Source: Amycolatopsis thermalba (GTDB lineage: Bacteria; Actinomycetota; Actinomycetes; Mycobacteriales; Pseudonocardiaceae). From it: 64,000 nucleotides of DNA. Positions 1 to 8,062 of this stretch are shown piece after piece (positions within the stretch are counted from its first letter, which is position 1; every line of letters begins with the position of its first letter). The DNA lies in contig NZ_PQHW01000004.1 in the NCBI RefSeq assembly GCF_003385215.1, forward strand, positions 1 to 64,000. Reading direction: 5' to 3'. The notes under the pieces were generated by a model. It saw nothing but the letters and a program-made list of their open reading frames with translations, searched no databases and was not told the origin of the DNA. Both the position numbers and the translations under genes were made by a program.

Positions 1-240
1 ACACAACACCAACCGCCACCCGGCAGCGCACAGCAACAACCCCCCAAACCACTGCCCCTCCCGCACCCGATCCCCAGCCCAAATCGGTTGCCGAGCAGCG
101 GGGTCAAGGCACGCTTTCCCGCCTTGACGCGACTTCTCGGCAACCAAACACTGAAAGATCGGGTTCGGGAGGGCTACCAATCCGGGCGTTGCGAAGCGAA
201 GCCGGTGCAGTAGACACCCGCGTAGCGGCCCCCCGCTAAT
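1..240. repeat. Dispersed palindromic intergenic repeat, copy 1 (long form)
   Basis: This block matches 30683-30840 over most of its length. The shared part has an outer stem (about 57-72 pairing with 157-173, one mismatch) followed by a conserved tail ending in cccgcgtagcgg. This copy carries about 65 extra bases inside the loop (85-149). The extra piece is itself two nested hairpins: ggttgccgag at 86-95 pairs with ctcggcaacc at 136-145, and gtcaaggc at 103-110 pairs with gccttgac at 121-128. No convincing gene was found in 1-376. The repeat may act as a terminator for a gene to the left of the window. Confidence 0.8.
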
Positions 241-376
241 CCGATCGAGTGAAAACACGCCCATTTCGTACTTGACCGCCCTCCGCGGCGACTTAGGAGC
301 AGGTGACGGCGCCGCACACGACAGGGGCCTCGCGGCGCCGCCACCGTGACTGGGGTCAATCCACGAGGGGGCGTTC

Positions 377-1771
377 ATGCCTGTCGACCTGTCCACCACG
401 CTGTCCTGGAAGTCCGCCGACGGCGAAGCGGCCGCCATGCTGGCCGAGCTGCAGCCGAACATCCTGAAGGCGCACGTCCGGGACCGCCTCACCGTGCTGT
501 TCCTCGGCTTCGGCGACGCCGCCGAAGCACGTACCTTCCTGCGGGGCCTGAGCGGGCTGATGAAGTCCGCCAAGGCGCACCTGGAGGAAGTCGAGGCGCA
601 CAAGCGCACCAAGACCGCCGGCACGCCTTATCTGGGCGTCGGCCTGTCCGCGCACGGCTACGCCACGCTCGGCGTCACCGCGCCGGCCGATCCGTCGTTC
701 ACCGCGGGCGCGAAGGCCGCCGTCGAGAAGCTCGCCGACCCGGCCGTCACCGAGTGGGAAGGCCACTACCAGCAGACGATCGACGCCGTGGTCCTCATCG
801 GCGACGCCACCGCCGGACCGGTCCGCACCCTGCGCCGTCAGGTCGAGGCGCTGCGCCCGGCGTCGGTCACGATCCTCGGCGAGGAGTCCGGCCACGGGAT
901 GGCCAACGCCAACGGCGACGGCATCGAGCACTTCGGCTACGTCGACGGGCGCAGCCAGCCGCTGTTCCTCACCGAGGACGTCGACGCCGAGCGGGACACC
1001 ACCGACGGCGTCAGCGAGTGGGACCCGTCGGCGCCGCTGGAGCAGATCCTCGTGCCCGACCCGGCCGCGCCGGACCCCACCGTCCACTTCGGAAGCTACT
1101 TCGTGTTCCGCAAGCTGGAGCAGAACGTCCGGCTGTTCAAGGAGGCCGAGCGCGACCTGGCGCACGACCTCGGGCTGCGTGGCGAGGACCGGGAGCGGGC
1201 CGGCGCGATGCTGGTCGGCCGGTTCGAGGACGGCACCCCGCTGACCGTGCAGAGCGCGCCCGGCTCACACCACCCGGTGGGCAACGACTTCAGCTACGAC
1301 AGCGACAAGCTGGGCCAGAAGTGCCCGTTCCACGCGCACATCCGCAAGACCAACCCGCGCGGGTCCGGCGGGGCGGAGGCACCGGAGGAGGAGCGCAAGC
1401 ACCTGATGGCCCGCCGCGGCCAGACCTACGGCCGCCGCCACGACGACCCGAACGCCGACCTGCCGCCGCGGCTGCGCCCGGCCAAGGACGTCGGCCTGCT
1501 GTTCATGGCCTTCAACTCGAGCCTGGGCAACCAGTTCGAGTTCACGCAGCAGATCTGGGCGAACAACCCCGCCTTCCCGTTCCCGCCGGACGGTTCCCAG
1601 CCGGGCCTGGATCCGGTCATCGGGCAGGGCACCCGGGAACCGCAGAAATACCCGCCGGAATGGGGCCACAACAACGTGGCCGAGGCCGCCGATCCCATTC
1701 CGCAGGCGGTCACCATGAAGGGCGGCGAATACTTCTTCATGCCGTCGCTGGCGTTCCTGCGGAGCCTGTGA
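377..1771 (+). CDS. DyP-type (dye-decolorizing) heme peroxidase
   Basis: Predicted heme peroxidase of the DyP superfamily, 464 residues, which oxidises dyes and phenolic substrates with H2O2. The family's GxxDG motif is visible as GYVDGRSQP at about residue 187. A proximal-histidine region (FHAHIRKTNPRG, about residue 317) and the C-terminal segment MAFNSSLGNQFEF also fit. The length fits the longer C/D-type DyPs rather than the roughly 300-residue A/B types. No signal peptide or Tat motif is visible, so it is probably cytoplasmic. The ATG follows a purine-rich gagggg. No encapsulin gene is adjacent. The next gene is a DeoR regulator in the same direction, separated by a hairpin. Confidence 0.9.
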   Translation: MPVDLSTTLSWKSADGEAAAMLAELQPNILKAHVRDRLTVLFLGFGDAAEARTFLRGLSGLMKSAKAHLEEVEAHKRTKTAGTPYLGVGLSAHGYATLGVTAPADPSFTAGAKAAVEKLADPAVTEWEGHYQQTIDAVVLIGDATAGPVRTLRRQVEALRPASVTILGEESGHGMANANGDGIEHFGYVDGRSQPLFLTEDVDAERDTTDGVSEWDPSAPLEQILVPDPAAPDPTVHFGSYFVFRKLEQNVRLFKEAERDLAHDLGLRGEDRERAGAMLVGRFEDGTPLTVQSAPGSHHPVGNDFSYDSDKLGQKCPFHAHIRKTNPRGSGGAEAPEEERKHLMARRGQTYGRRHDDPNADLPPRLRPAKDVGLLFMAFNSSLGNQFEFTQQIWANNPAFPFPPDGSQPGLDPVIGQGTREPQKYPPEWGHNNVAEAADPIPQAVTMKGGEYFFMPSLAFLRSL

Positions 1772-1785
1772 GGAAAATTCCGACA

Positions 1786-1812
1786 GCCCGCCGGGTGCGC
1801 CGCCCGGCGGGC
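1786..1812 (+). terminator. Probable hairpin terminator after the DyP gene
   Basis: gcccgccggg (1786-1795) pairs perfectly with cccggcgggc (1803-1812) around a 7-base loop. It starts 15 bases after the DyP stop codon. It has no U-tract, as is common for high-GC actinomycete terminators. Confidence 0.6.
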
Positions 1813-1864
1813 CGGTCTCATGATCAGTGTTCACAATGCGCGCGCGAGCGGGTATGACTGATGC

Positions 1865-2650
1865 GTGGACAGGCATGAGCGGTTGAACACGCTGCTCGAA
1901 ATGATCGGCCAGCAGGGCCGGGTCGAGGTGGATCAGGCGGCGGAGAAGCTGAGCGTCTCCCCCGCGACGGTCCGCCGCGATCTCGATCATTTGGCAGGAC
2001 GCCAATTGCTCACGAGAACGCGCGGTGGCGCCCTCGCCGGTAATGTCGCCTACGACCTCCCCGGCAGGCACCGCGCCGCCCAGCACACCGTGGAAAAGCG
2101 CCGCATCGCCGAGGCCGCGGCCCGTCTGGTGGATCGCGGAATGGTGATCGGGTTCAACGGCGGCACCACCACGACCGAGGTGAGCCGCGCGATCGCGACC
2201 CGGCCGGAATTCAACGACCGCGGCAGTTCCCCGGCGCTCACCGTGGTCACCAACGCGGTGAACATCGCGTACGAGCTGACCGTGCGGCAGAGCATCCGGC
2301 TGGTCAGCACGGGCGGGGTGGCGCGGCCGCAGTCGTTCGAGCTGACCGGGCACCTGGCCGGGATGGTGCTGGAGGAGGTCAGCCTCGACCTGGCGTTCCT
2401 CGGGGTGGACGCGGTCGATCCGCTACGGGGCGCGTACGCCCACCACGAGGCCGAGGCGGCGATCGTCAAGCTGCTCGCGCACCGCGCCAAGAAGGTCGTG
2501 GTGGTCACCGACAGCTCGAAGCTCGGCGGCTACGCGTTCGCCCGCATCTGCCCGACGCTCGACATCGACCTGCTGATCACCGATTCGGCGGCGGAGCCGG
2601 ACCTGGTGTCGGCCTTCGAACTGGAGGGCGTGCGGGTCACGCTCGTCTGA
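1865..2650 (+). CDS. DeoR/GlpR-family transcriptional regulator
   Basis: 261 residues with an N-terminal DeoR winged helix-turn-helix (VDQAAEKLSVSPATVRRDLD, about residues 18-37) and a C-terminal phosphosugar-sensing domain of the DeoR type (NGGTTTTEVSRAI, FLGVDAVDP, VVTDSSKLG). Family members usually repress sugar or nucleoside catabolic operons and are released by a phosphorylated sugar. No sugar operon is next to it, so its target is unknown. The GTG start is chosen because it gives MDRHERLNTLLEMI, the normal beginning for the family. It is convergent with cobQ across a repeat-rich gap. Confidence 0.88.
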   Translation: MDRHERLNTLLEMIGQQGRVEVDQAAEKLSVSPATVRRDLDHLAGRQLLTRTRGGALAGNVAYDLPGRHRAAQHTVEKRRIAEAAARLVDRGMVIGFNGGTTTTEVSRAIATRPEFNDRGSSPALTVVTNAVNIAYELTVRQSIRLVSTGGVARPQSFELTGHLAGMVLEEVSLDLAFLGVDAVDPLRGAYAHHEAEAAIVKLLAHRAKKVVVVTDSSKLGGYAFARICPTLDIDLLITDSAAEPDLVSAFELEGVRVTLV

Positions 2651-2654
2651 GGGC

Positions 2655-2835
2655 GCGAGTCCCACACCCAGGCCCGCGAGTCCCACACTCAGGCCCGCGA
2701 GTCCCACGTTCAGCGGCGGTGCGGGGCGCGGGGCTGTGGGGAACTCCCCAGCAGGAATGCAGAACTCGCGAGCAGGAATGCAGAACTCGCGAGCGGGAAC
2801 GTGGGACTCGCGGACGGGAACGTGGGACTCGCGGA
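2655..2835. repeat. Inverted clusters of 21-bp repeats between convergent genes
   Basis: Three 21-bp units beginning gcgagtcccac start at 2655, 2676 and 2697. After a GC-rich spacer come two units of agcaggaatgcagaactcgcg (2750, 2771) and two of gggaacgtgggactcgcgga (2794, 2815) in the opposite orientation. The left and right clusters are complementary: cgcgagtcccacgttc against gaacgtgggactcgcg. The region can therefore fold into a large cruciform between the convergent DeoR and cobQ genes, which suggests a bidirectional terminator. Read on the minus strand, the 21-bp units give repeated heptapeptides, but no start supports translation. Confidence 0.8.
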
Positions 2836-2838
2836 CGG

Positions 2839-4314
2839 TCAGCCCACGCGGGGCAGGCCCTCCGGCGCGCCCCGCTCGATCAACCGCAGCAGGGCGCCGG
2901 TGTCCAGGCACTGCTCGACCGCGTCGGCGAGCCGGTCCAGCATCGACTCGCGCAGGGCCGCGAACCCGGGCGCCCCCGCCGCCGGTGACCAGGACACCCC
3001 GGCCTGCGCCGCCGCCTCCACCAGCCACGCCCGGCGGAACCCGTCGTTGTCCAGGGTGCCGTGCCAGGTCGTGCCCCACACCGACCCGCGCCGCCAGCCG
3101 TCCAGGAACGGCTCGGCGCCGTCCCCGGTCGCCGTCGCGCTGCCGTGGTGGATCTCGTAGGCCGCCACCTCGTGCCCGCGCCACCGCGCGACCGGCCGCC
3201 CGAGCACCTTCTCCGCGCTGAACGACACCCGCGTCGGCAGCAGACCGAGCCCGGGCACGGTCCCGGCGCCGGACTCGACGTCGTCCACAATGGTTTCCGC
3301 GAGCATCTGGTAGCCGCCGCAGATCCCCAGCACCGGCTGCCCGGCGGCGGCACGCGCGGCGAGCGCGGGCTCCAGGCCGCGCTCCCGCAGCCACCGCAGA
3401 TCACTCACCGTGGCGCGGGTGCCGGGCAGCACGACCAGGTCCGCGGCGCGCACCGTGTCGGGGTCCGCGGTCAGCGTGACCGTCACGCCCGGTTCGGCGG
3501 CGAGGGCGTCCACATCGGTCGCGTTCGAGGCGCGCGGGAACCGCACGACCGCGACCCGCAGCCCGCCCGTGGCCTGCTGTTCGTGCCGCCAGCCCGCGAC
3601 GGCGAGCGCGTCCTCGGAATCGATCCACACCCCGTCCAGCCACGGCAGCACCCCCAGCACCGGCCGGTGCGTCAGCTCCGCGATGCGGTCCAGACCCGGC
3701 CGCAGCAGCGTCTCGTCGCCGCGGAACTTGTTCACCACCCAGCCCGCGAGCAGCGCCTGGTCCTCGGGTTCCAGCAGCGCGACCGTCCCGTACATCGCGG
3801 CCAGCATGCCACCGCGGTCGATGTCGCCGACGACCACCACCGGCAGCCCGAACCGCCGGGCCAGCCCCAGGTTCACGTAGTCGCCCTGGCGCAGGTTGAT
3901 CTCGGCCGGGCTGCCCGCGCCCTCGCACACCACGACGTCGAACCGCGTGCGCAGCTCGTCGAACGCCTCGAAGGCGAGGCGCGCCAGCTCGCGGCGGCCG
4001 GTGGCGAACTCGCCGGCCTCCAGCGTCCCGAACGGCTTGCCGAGCGCGATGACGTGGCTGCGCCGATCGCTGCCCGGTTTGAGCAGCACCGGGTTCATCG
4101 CGGCCTCCGGCTCGACCCCGGCGGCGACCGCCTGCAGCCACTGCGCGCGGCCGATCTCCGCGCCGTCCGCGCAGACCATCGAGTTGTTCGACATGTTCTG
4201 CGCCTTGAACGGCGCCACCCGCAGCCCACGGCGCGCCAGCCAGCGGCAGATGCCGGCGGTGACCAGGCTCTTCCCGGCGTCCGACGTGGTCCCGGCGACC
4301 AGCAGGCCCCTCAT
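2839..4314 (-). CDS. cobQ: Cobyric acid synthase (glutamine-hydrolysing) CobQ
   Basis: 491 residues, the usual CobQ length. The enzyme amidates carboxylates b, d, e and g of adenosylcobyrinic acid a,c-diamide using glutamine and ATP. The N-terminal dethiobiotin-synthetase-like ATPase begins with GTTSDAGKS (residues 8-16) and contains the CobQ-typical segment FKAQNMSNNSM. The C-terminal class I glutamine amidotransferase domain has the nucleophile Cys in GICGGYQML (about residue 332) and a His in EIHHGS (about 391). It is the downstream gene of a two-gene operon with cbiB, overlapping it by 4 bases, and it ends at the 21-bp repeat cluster. Confidence 0.97.
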   Translation of the reverse strand: MRGLLVAGTTSDAGKSLVTAGICRWLARRGLRVAPFKAQNMSNNSMVCADGAEIGRAQWLQAVAAGVEPEAAMNPVLLKPGSDRRSHVIALGKPFGTLEAGEFATGRRELARLAFEAFDELRTRFDVVVCEGAGSPAEINLRQGDYVNLGLARRFGLPVVVVGDIDRGGMLAAMYGTVALLEPEDQALLAGWVVNKFRGDETLLRPGLDRIAELTHRPVLGVLPWLDGVWIDSEDALAVAGWRHEQQATGGLRVAVVRFPRASNATDVDALAAEPGVTVTLTADPDTVRAADLVVLPGTRATVSDLRWLRERGLEPALAARAAAGQPVLGICGGYQMLAETIVDDVESGAGTVPGLGLLPTRVSFSAEKVLGRPVARWRGHEVAAYEIHHGSATATGDGAEPFLDGWRRGSVWGTTWHGTLDNDGFRRAWLVEAAAQAGVSWSPAAGAPGFAALRESMLDRLADAVEQCLDTGALLRLIERGAPEGLPRVG

Positions 4315-5243
4315 CGCGCCACCACCGCGGCCAGGGCGAGCGCGGCCAGCCCGGCCGCGCGCGACAACCGCACCGCCCGGCGCCGGTCGGCCACGCCGGG
4401 CGCGGGGCCGTCACCGAGCGTGCCGCGGTCCTCGGTCCGGCCGCCGTAGCTGTTCACCCCGCCCAGCCGCACGTCGAGCGCGCCCGCGAAGGCGGCCTCG
4501 ATCTGCCCGGCGTTGGGGCTCGGGTGCTGTCCGGCGTCCCGCCGCCACACGCGCAGCGACCACCCCGGGCGGCCACCCACCACACGCGCGCAGAGTGCCG
4601 TGATCAGCGCCCCGGCGCGGGCGGGTACCAGGTTGGCGAGGTCGTCCCCGCGGGCGGCGGCCCAGCCGAACCGCTCGAAGCGCGGGGTCCGGTGCCCGAC
4701 CATCGCGTCGAGCGTGTTGAGCGCCCGGTACCCGAGCAGCCCCGGCACCCCGGCCACCGCGCCCCATAGCAGAGGCGCGACGACCGCGTCGCTGGTGTTC
4801 TCGGCGATCGACTCGGTGGCGGCCCTGGCCAGGCCCTTGTCGTCCAGGACGGAGGCGTCGCGCCCGCACAGGTGGCCCAGCCGCTGCCGCGCGGCGGGCA
4901 CGTCACCGGACTCCAGCCGCACCGCCATCGCCTCGCCCTCGTTCGCCAGGCCGCGGCCGCCGAGGACGGTCCAGGTCGCCAGCGCGGTCACCGCGACACG
5001 CGCGGCCGGGCGCCGGCGCGTCGCGGCCTGGGCGAGCGCCCCCAGCCCGGCGGCGGCGCCGACGCAGGTCGCGGCGTACGGGGCGCCGCGCGCCCGCGAA
5101 TCGGCCCAGACCCGCTGCTCCAGGGCTTTCGCGGCGCGCCCGAACAACGCGACCGGATGGCCGCGCCGCGGATCACCGAGGGCCGCGTCCAGCGCGTAAC
5201 CGGCCACGAGACCGAGCGCGGTCAACGATCTTGCATACACCAC
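4311..5243 (-). CDS. cbiB: Adenosylcobinamide-phosphate synthase CbiB/CobD
   Basis: 310-residue hydrophobic membrane protein of the CbiB/CobD family. It joins adenosylcobyric acid to the aminopropanol (phosphate) arm. Recognisable family segments include GYALDAALGDPRRGHPVALFG near the N-terminus and ESIAENTSDAVVAPLLWG and RTPRFERFGWAAARGDDLAN in the middle. Two consecutive GTG codons compete as start (5243 or 5240). It overlaps cobQ by 4 bases and diverges from cobU with only 36 bases between them, so the two promoters must be very close together. Confidence 0.95.
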   Translation of the reverse strand: MVYARSLTALGLVAGYALDAALGDPRRGHPVALFGRAAKALEQRVWADSRARGAPYAATCVGAAAGLGALAQAATRRRPAARVAVTALATWTVLGGRGLANEGEAMAVRLESGDVPAARQRLGHLCGRDASVLDDKGLARAATESIAENTSDAVVAPLLWGAVAGVPGLLGYRALNTLDAMVGHRTPRFERFGWAAARGDDLANLVPARAGALITALCARVVGGRPGWSLRVWRRDAGQHPSPNAGQIEAAFAGALDVRLGGVNSYGGRTEDRGTLGDGPAPGVADRRRAVRLSRAAGLAALALAAVVAR

Positions 5244-5279
5244 ACCCGGGACGGTAGCTCGTGCACGAGAATGCCGGGT

Positions 5280-5900
5280 ATGACCAAGCTGACCCAGCGG
5301 CTGGCCGCCTCACTGGAGGCCGCCGCCCGGCTGCTCCGCCGGTACGGGGACGACGAGGTGAAGGTGCTGGTCCTGGGCGGGGTTCGCTCGGGCAAGTCGC
5401 GCCACGCCGAGCGTCTGATGGCCCGCCATCCCGAAGTCGTCTACGTCGCGCCGGGCCCGGTGCCCAGCGGCGACGATCCCGAATGGGCGGCGCGGATCGC
5501 GCTGCACCAGGCCCGCAGACCGGCGAACTGGCGCACGGTGGAGACCGGTGACCTCGCCACGACGGTCCGGAAGGCGTCGCGGCCGCTGCTGATCGACTGC
5601 CTGGGCACCTGGGTCACGCGCGTGCTCGGCGACGTCGGCGCGTGGGAGGCCAAGCAGGGCTGGGAGCTGCGGCTGGACGAGCGCATGGAGGAGTTCCTCG
5701 ACGCGTGGCGGGACGCGCACGTGCCGATCGTGGCGGTGACGAACGAGGTCGGCATGGGTGTGGTGCCCGCGACAGCCTCCGGGCGGTTGTTCCGTGATGT
5801 GCTGGGGGCGCTCAACGACCGCGTCGCGGCCCAGGCGGACAGCGTCCAGCTGGTGGTCGCGGGGCGCGTCCTGCACCTCGGCGAAAGGGCTCTGCTGTGA
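5280..5900 (+). CDS. cobU: Adenosylcobinamide kinase / adenosylcobinamide-phosphate guanylyltransferase CobU
   Basis: 206 residues. Bifunctional enzyme that phosphorylates adenosylcobinamide and then forms adenosylcobinamide-GDP. The P-loop GGVRSGKS sits at residues 33-40, and the later NEVGMGVVP and GRLFRDVLGALN segments are diagnostic of CobU. The open frame extends far upstream, but the first plausible start is the ATG at 5280. This gives an N-terminus about 25 residues longer than usual, and a GTG at 5358 would give the standard family N-terminus. It is the first gene of cobU-cobT-cobS and overlaps cobT by 4 bases (GTGA). Confidence 0.94.
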   Translation: MTKLTQRLAASLEAAARLLRRYGDDEVKVLVLGGVRSGKSRHAERLMARHPEVVYVAPGPVPSGDDPEWAARIALHQARRPANWRTVETGDLATTVRKASRPLLIDCLGTWVTRVLGDVGAWEAKQGWELRLDERMEEFLDAWRDAHVPIVAVTNEVGMGVVPATASGRLFRDVLGALNDRVAAQADSVQLVVAGRVLHLGERALL

Positions 5901-6922
5901 CCGGATTCGACATCCCGGCGCCCGACGCGGCCGCGCACGCCACCGCGCTGGAGCGGCTGGACGCGCTGGTCAAGCCGGTCGGCGCGCTGGGGCGGCTGGA
6001 GGAGCTGGCCGCGTGGCTGTGCGCCGCGTCCGGGCAGGTCCCGCCGCCGCCGATCGAGCGGCCGCGGGTGGTCGTGTTCGCCGGGGACCACGGGGTGAGC
6101 CGGCTGTCGGCGTACCCGCGCGAGGTGACCGCGGCGATGGTGCGGGTGTTCCTGGCCGGCAAGAGCGGGGTGAACGTGCTGGCCCGCGAGGCCGGCGCGG
6201 GGGTCCGGGTGCTGGACATCGCGGTGGACGACGACCTGTCGGACGTGCCCGCGGAGGTGCGCGCGTGGAAGGTCCGGCGCGGCTCGGGGTCGATCGAGGT
6301 CGAGGACGCGCTGGCGCCGGGTGAGGCTCGCCGGGCTTTCGAGGTGGGCCGCCGGGTCGCCGATGCCGAGGTGGACGACGGGGCGGACCTGCTCATCCCG
6401 GGTGACATGGGCATCGGCAACACGACGGTGGCGGCGGACCTGGTCGCCGCGGCGCTCGGGGTGCCGGCCGAGGAGGTCGTCGGCACCGGGACGGGCGTGG
6501 ACGAGGCCGGGCGGGCGCGGAAGGTCGCCGTGGTGCGGGCCGCGGTCGAGCGGGCGGGCGCGCGGGTGGCGGACCCGTTCGAGCTGCTGACGGCGCTGGG
6601 CAGCGCCTGCGCCGCCGCGACTGCCGGGTTCCTGGTGCAGGGCGCCGTGCGCGGGGTGCCGGTGTTGCTGGACGGCGTGTTCTCCGGCGCGGCCGCGGTG
6701 GTGGCGGCGGAGATCGCGCCGGAGGCCGCGCGGTGGTGGCTGGCCGGGCACCGGTCGACCGAGCCGTCGCAGGCGTTCGCGCTGAAGGCGCTCGGGCTGA
6801 CCCCGATCCTGGACCTGGGCCTGCGTCTCGGCGAGGGCAGCGGGGCGGTCCAGGCGATCCCGACGCTGCGCGCGGCGCGGGCGATCATCGCGGACATGGG
6901 TCTGCTGGCCGACCTTGCCTGA
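5897..6922 (+). CDS. cobT: Nicotinate-nucleotide--dimethylbenzimidazole phosphoribosyltransferase CobT
   Basis: 341 residues. Activates 5,6-dimethylbenzimidazole to alpha-ribazole phosphate for the lower loop of cobalamin. Family motifs include VKPVGALGRLEELA, FAGDHGVS, GDMGIGNTT, GTGTGVD and the C-terminal DLGLRLGEGSGA, whose Glu matches the catalytic base of the family. It begins with GTG overlapping the cobU stop. BluB, which makes the DMB substrate, lies in the same cluster at 17110. Here CobT means the phosphoribosyltransferase, not the aerobic cobaltochelatase subunit of the same name. Confidence 0.96.
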   Translation: MTGFDIPAPDAAAHATALERLDALVKPVGALGRLEELAAWLCAASGQVPPPPIERPRVVVFAGDHGVSRLSAYPREVTAAMVRVFLAGKSGVNVLAREAGAGVRVLDIAVDDDLSDVPAEVRAWKVRRGSGSIEVEDALAPGEARRAFEVGRRVADAEVDDGADLLIPGDMGIGNTTVAADLVAAALGVPAEEVVGTGTGVDEAGRARKVAVVRAAVERAGARVADPFELLTALGSACAAATAGFLVQGAVRGVPVLLDGVFSGAAAVVAAEIAPEAARWWLAGHRSTEPSQAFALKALGLTPILDLGLRLGEGSGAVQAIPTLRAARAIIADMGLLADLA

Positions 6923-7676
6923 GCGGGTTTCCGACGCGCTGCGGATGGCGCTGGGCACCCTGACCGCGCTCCCGGTGCCCGCGCCGCGCGTCATCGACCG
7001 GCGGGTGGCGGCCGGGGCGATGCTGCTGGCGCCCCTGGCCGCCGTGCCGCTCGCGGTCCTGGCCGGGCTGGTCGTCCTGGCCGGCGACGCACTCGGGCTG
7101 CCCGTGCTGGCCGGGGTCGGCGTGGTGGTCGGCGCGGTGGGTCTGGCCAGCCGGGGGCTGCACCTGGACGGCCTGGCCGACACCGCCGACGGTCTCGGCG
7201 CGTCCTTCGACCGCACCCGCGCGCTGGAGATCATGCGCCGCGGCGATTCCGGGCCCACCGGCGTCGCCACGCTGGTCCTCGTCCTGATCATCCAATGTGG
7301 AGCACTCGGCGGCGCGATCTCCGCGGGGCACGGGGTGACGGCGGCGGTGGCCGGCACGCTCGCGAGCCGCTGGGTGCTGGCGCTGTGCTGCACGCGCGGG
7401 GTGCCCTCCGCGCGCCCCGAGGGCCTGGGCGCCACGGTTGCCGGGAGCATCCGTCCGCTGTGGACGGCCGCGACACTCTGCGCCGCCGCCGGGCTGGCCA
7501 CGCTCGCCCCCGGCCTGGAGTGGTGGCGGGGCCCACTCGCGGTGGCGGCGGCCGTCCTCGCGGCGGGCCTCGTGTTGTGGCGCTGCACCACCCGGCTGGG
7601 CGGCATCACCGGGGACGTGCTCGGTGCCTGCGTGGAGTTCGCCGCCGCCGCGAGCTGGCTAGCACTGGCGCCGTAA
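6915..7676 (+). CDS. cobS: Adenosylcobinamide-GDP ribazoletransferase (cobalamin synthase) CobS/CobV
   Basis: 253-residue membrane protein that joins adenosylcobinamide-GDP and alpha-ribazole. The metal-binding HLDGLADTADGLGASFD motif is present at about residues 77-93, followed by MRRGDSGPTGV. Most of the rest is hydrophobic helices. The TTG at 6915 overlaps the end of cobT by 8 bases and gives a standard N-terminus (DALRMALGTLTALPV). An in-frame ATG at 6945 is a less likely start. No Shine-Dalgarno is evident, which suggests translational coupling to cobT. The 3' end overlaps a convergent MFS pseudogene by about 18 bases. Confidence 0.94.
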   Translation: MPERVSDALRMALGTLTALPVPAPRVIDRRVAAGAMLLAPLAAVPLAVLAGLVVLAGDALGLPVLAGVGVVVGAVGLASRGLHLDGLADTADGLGASFDRTRALEIMRRGDSGPTGVATLVLVLIIQCGALGGAISAGHGVTAAVAGTLASRWVLALCCTRGVPSARPEGLGATVAGSIRPLWTAATLCAAAGLATLAPGLEWWRGPLAVAAAVLAAGLVLWRCTTRLGGITGDVLGACVEFAAAASWLALAP

Positions 7677-8000
7677 CGCGAGGAGCAGCGCGGCCGCCGT
7701 CAGCACCGCCCCGAACCAGACGACGCTGGTGCCCCAGGTGGCCGGCGAACAGCCCGCCGAACAGCGCCCCCAGCGCGATGGACGTGTTGTAGGCCATGGT
7801 GTTGAGCGGCATCGCGGCCTCGAACGTCTCCGGCCCGGCCGCGAGCGTCAGGTTGACCTGCGCTCAGCCCGGCCCAGACGAGGAACGGCACGCCCAGCCC
7901 GGCCGGCACGCCCTGCAGGGTGACCATCAGCCCGGCGACGCCCACGGTGACACCGAGACCGGGCGGACTTCCTGGGTGACCACGCCTGGAAGCCTGCTTG
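7659..8000 (-). pseudogene. Remnant of an MFS transporter (C-terminal part, frameshifted)
   Basis: Read on the minus strand in three successive frames, this stretch gives a continuous major-facilitator C-terminus: a helix (VTVGVAGLMVTLQGVPAG), then LVWAGLS, then VNLTLAAGPETFEAAMPLNT and ALGALFGGLFAGHLG, and finally TSVVWFGAVLTAAALLLALR before a stop at 7659. At least two frameshifts (near 7865 and 7740) separate the pieces, and the first roughly 300 residues of a normal transporter are missing. It resembles DHA1 drug/arabinose-efflux proteins. The reading is mine by frame joining; the exact left boundary is uncertain. Confidence 0.75.
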
Positions 8001-8062
8001 ACCGCGATCAATGAGTCCAACACATGTTCGTCATCCCATGATGACTCAGCGCGAGTGATCCC

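Noticed and set aside
174-359. Small minus-strand gene in the first repeat
   Set aside because: It is a translation of the dispersed repeat tail; no domain, no ribosome-binding site, and copy 2 does not preserve the whole frame.
2423-3394. Minus-strand frame with heptapeptide repeats continuing into cobQ
   Set aside because: It overlaps cobQ in another frame; the heptapeptide pattern follows from the 21-bp unit length and no start is supported.
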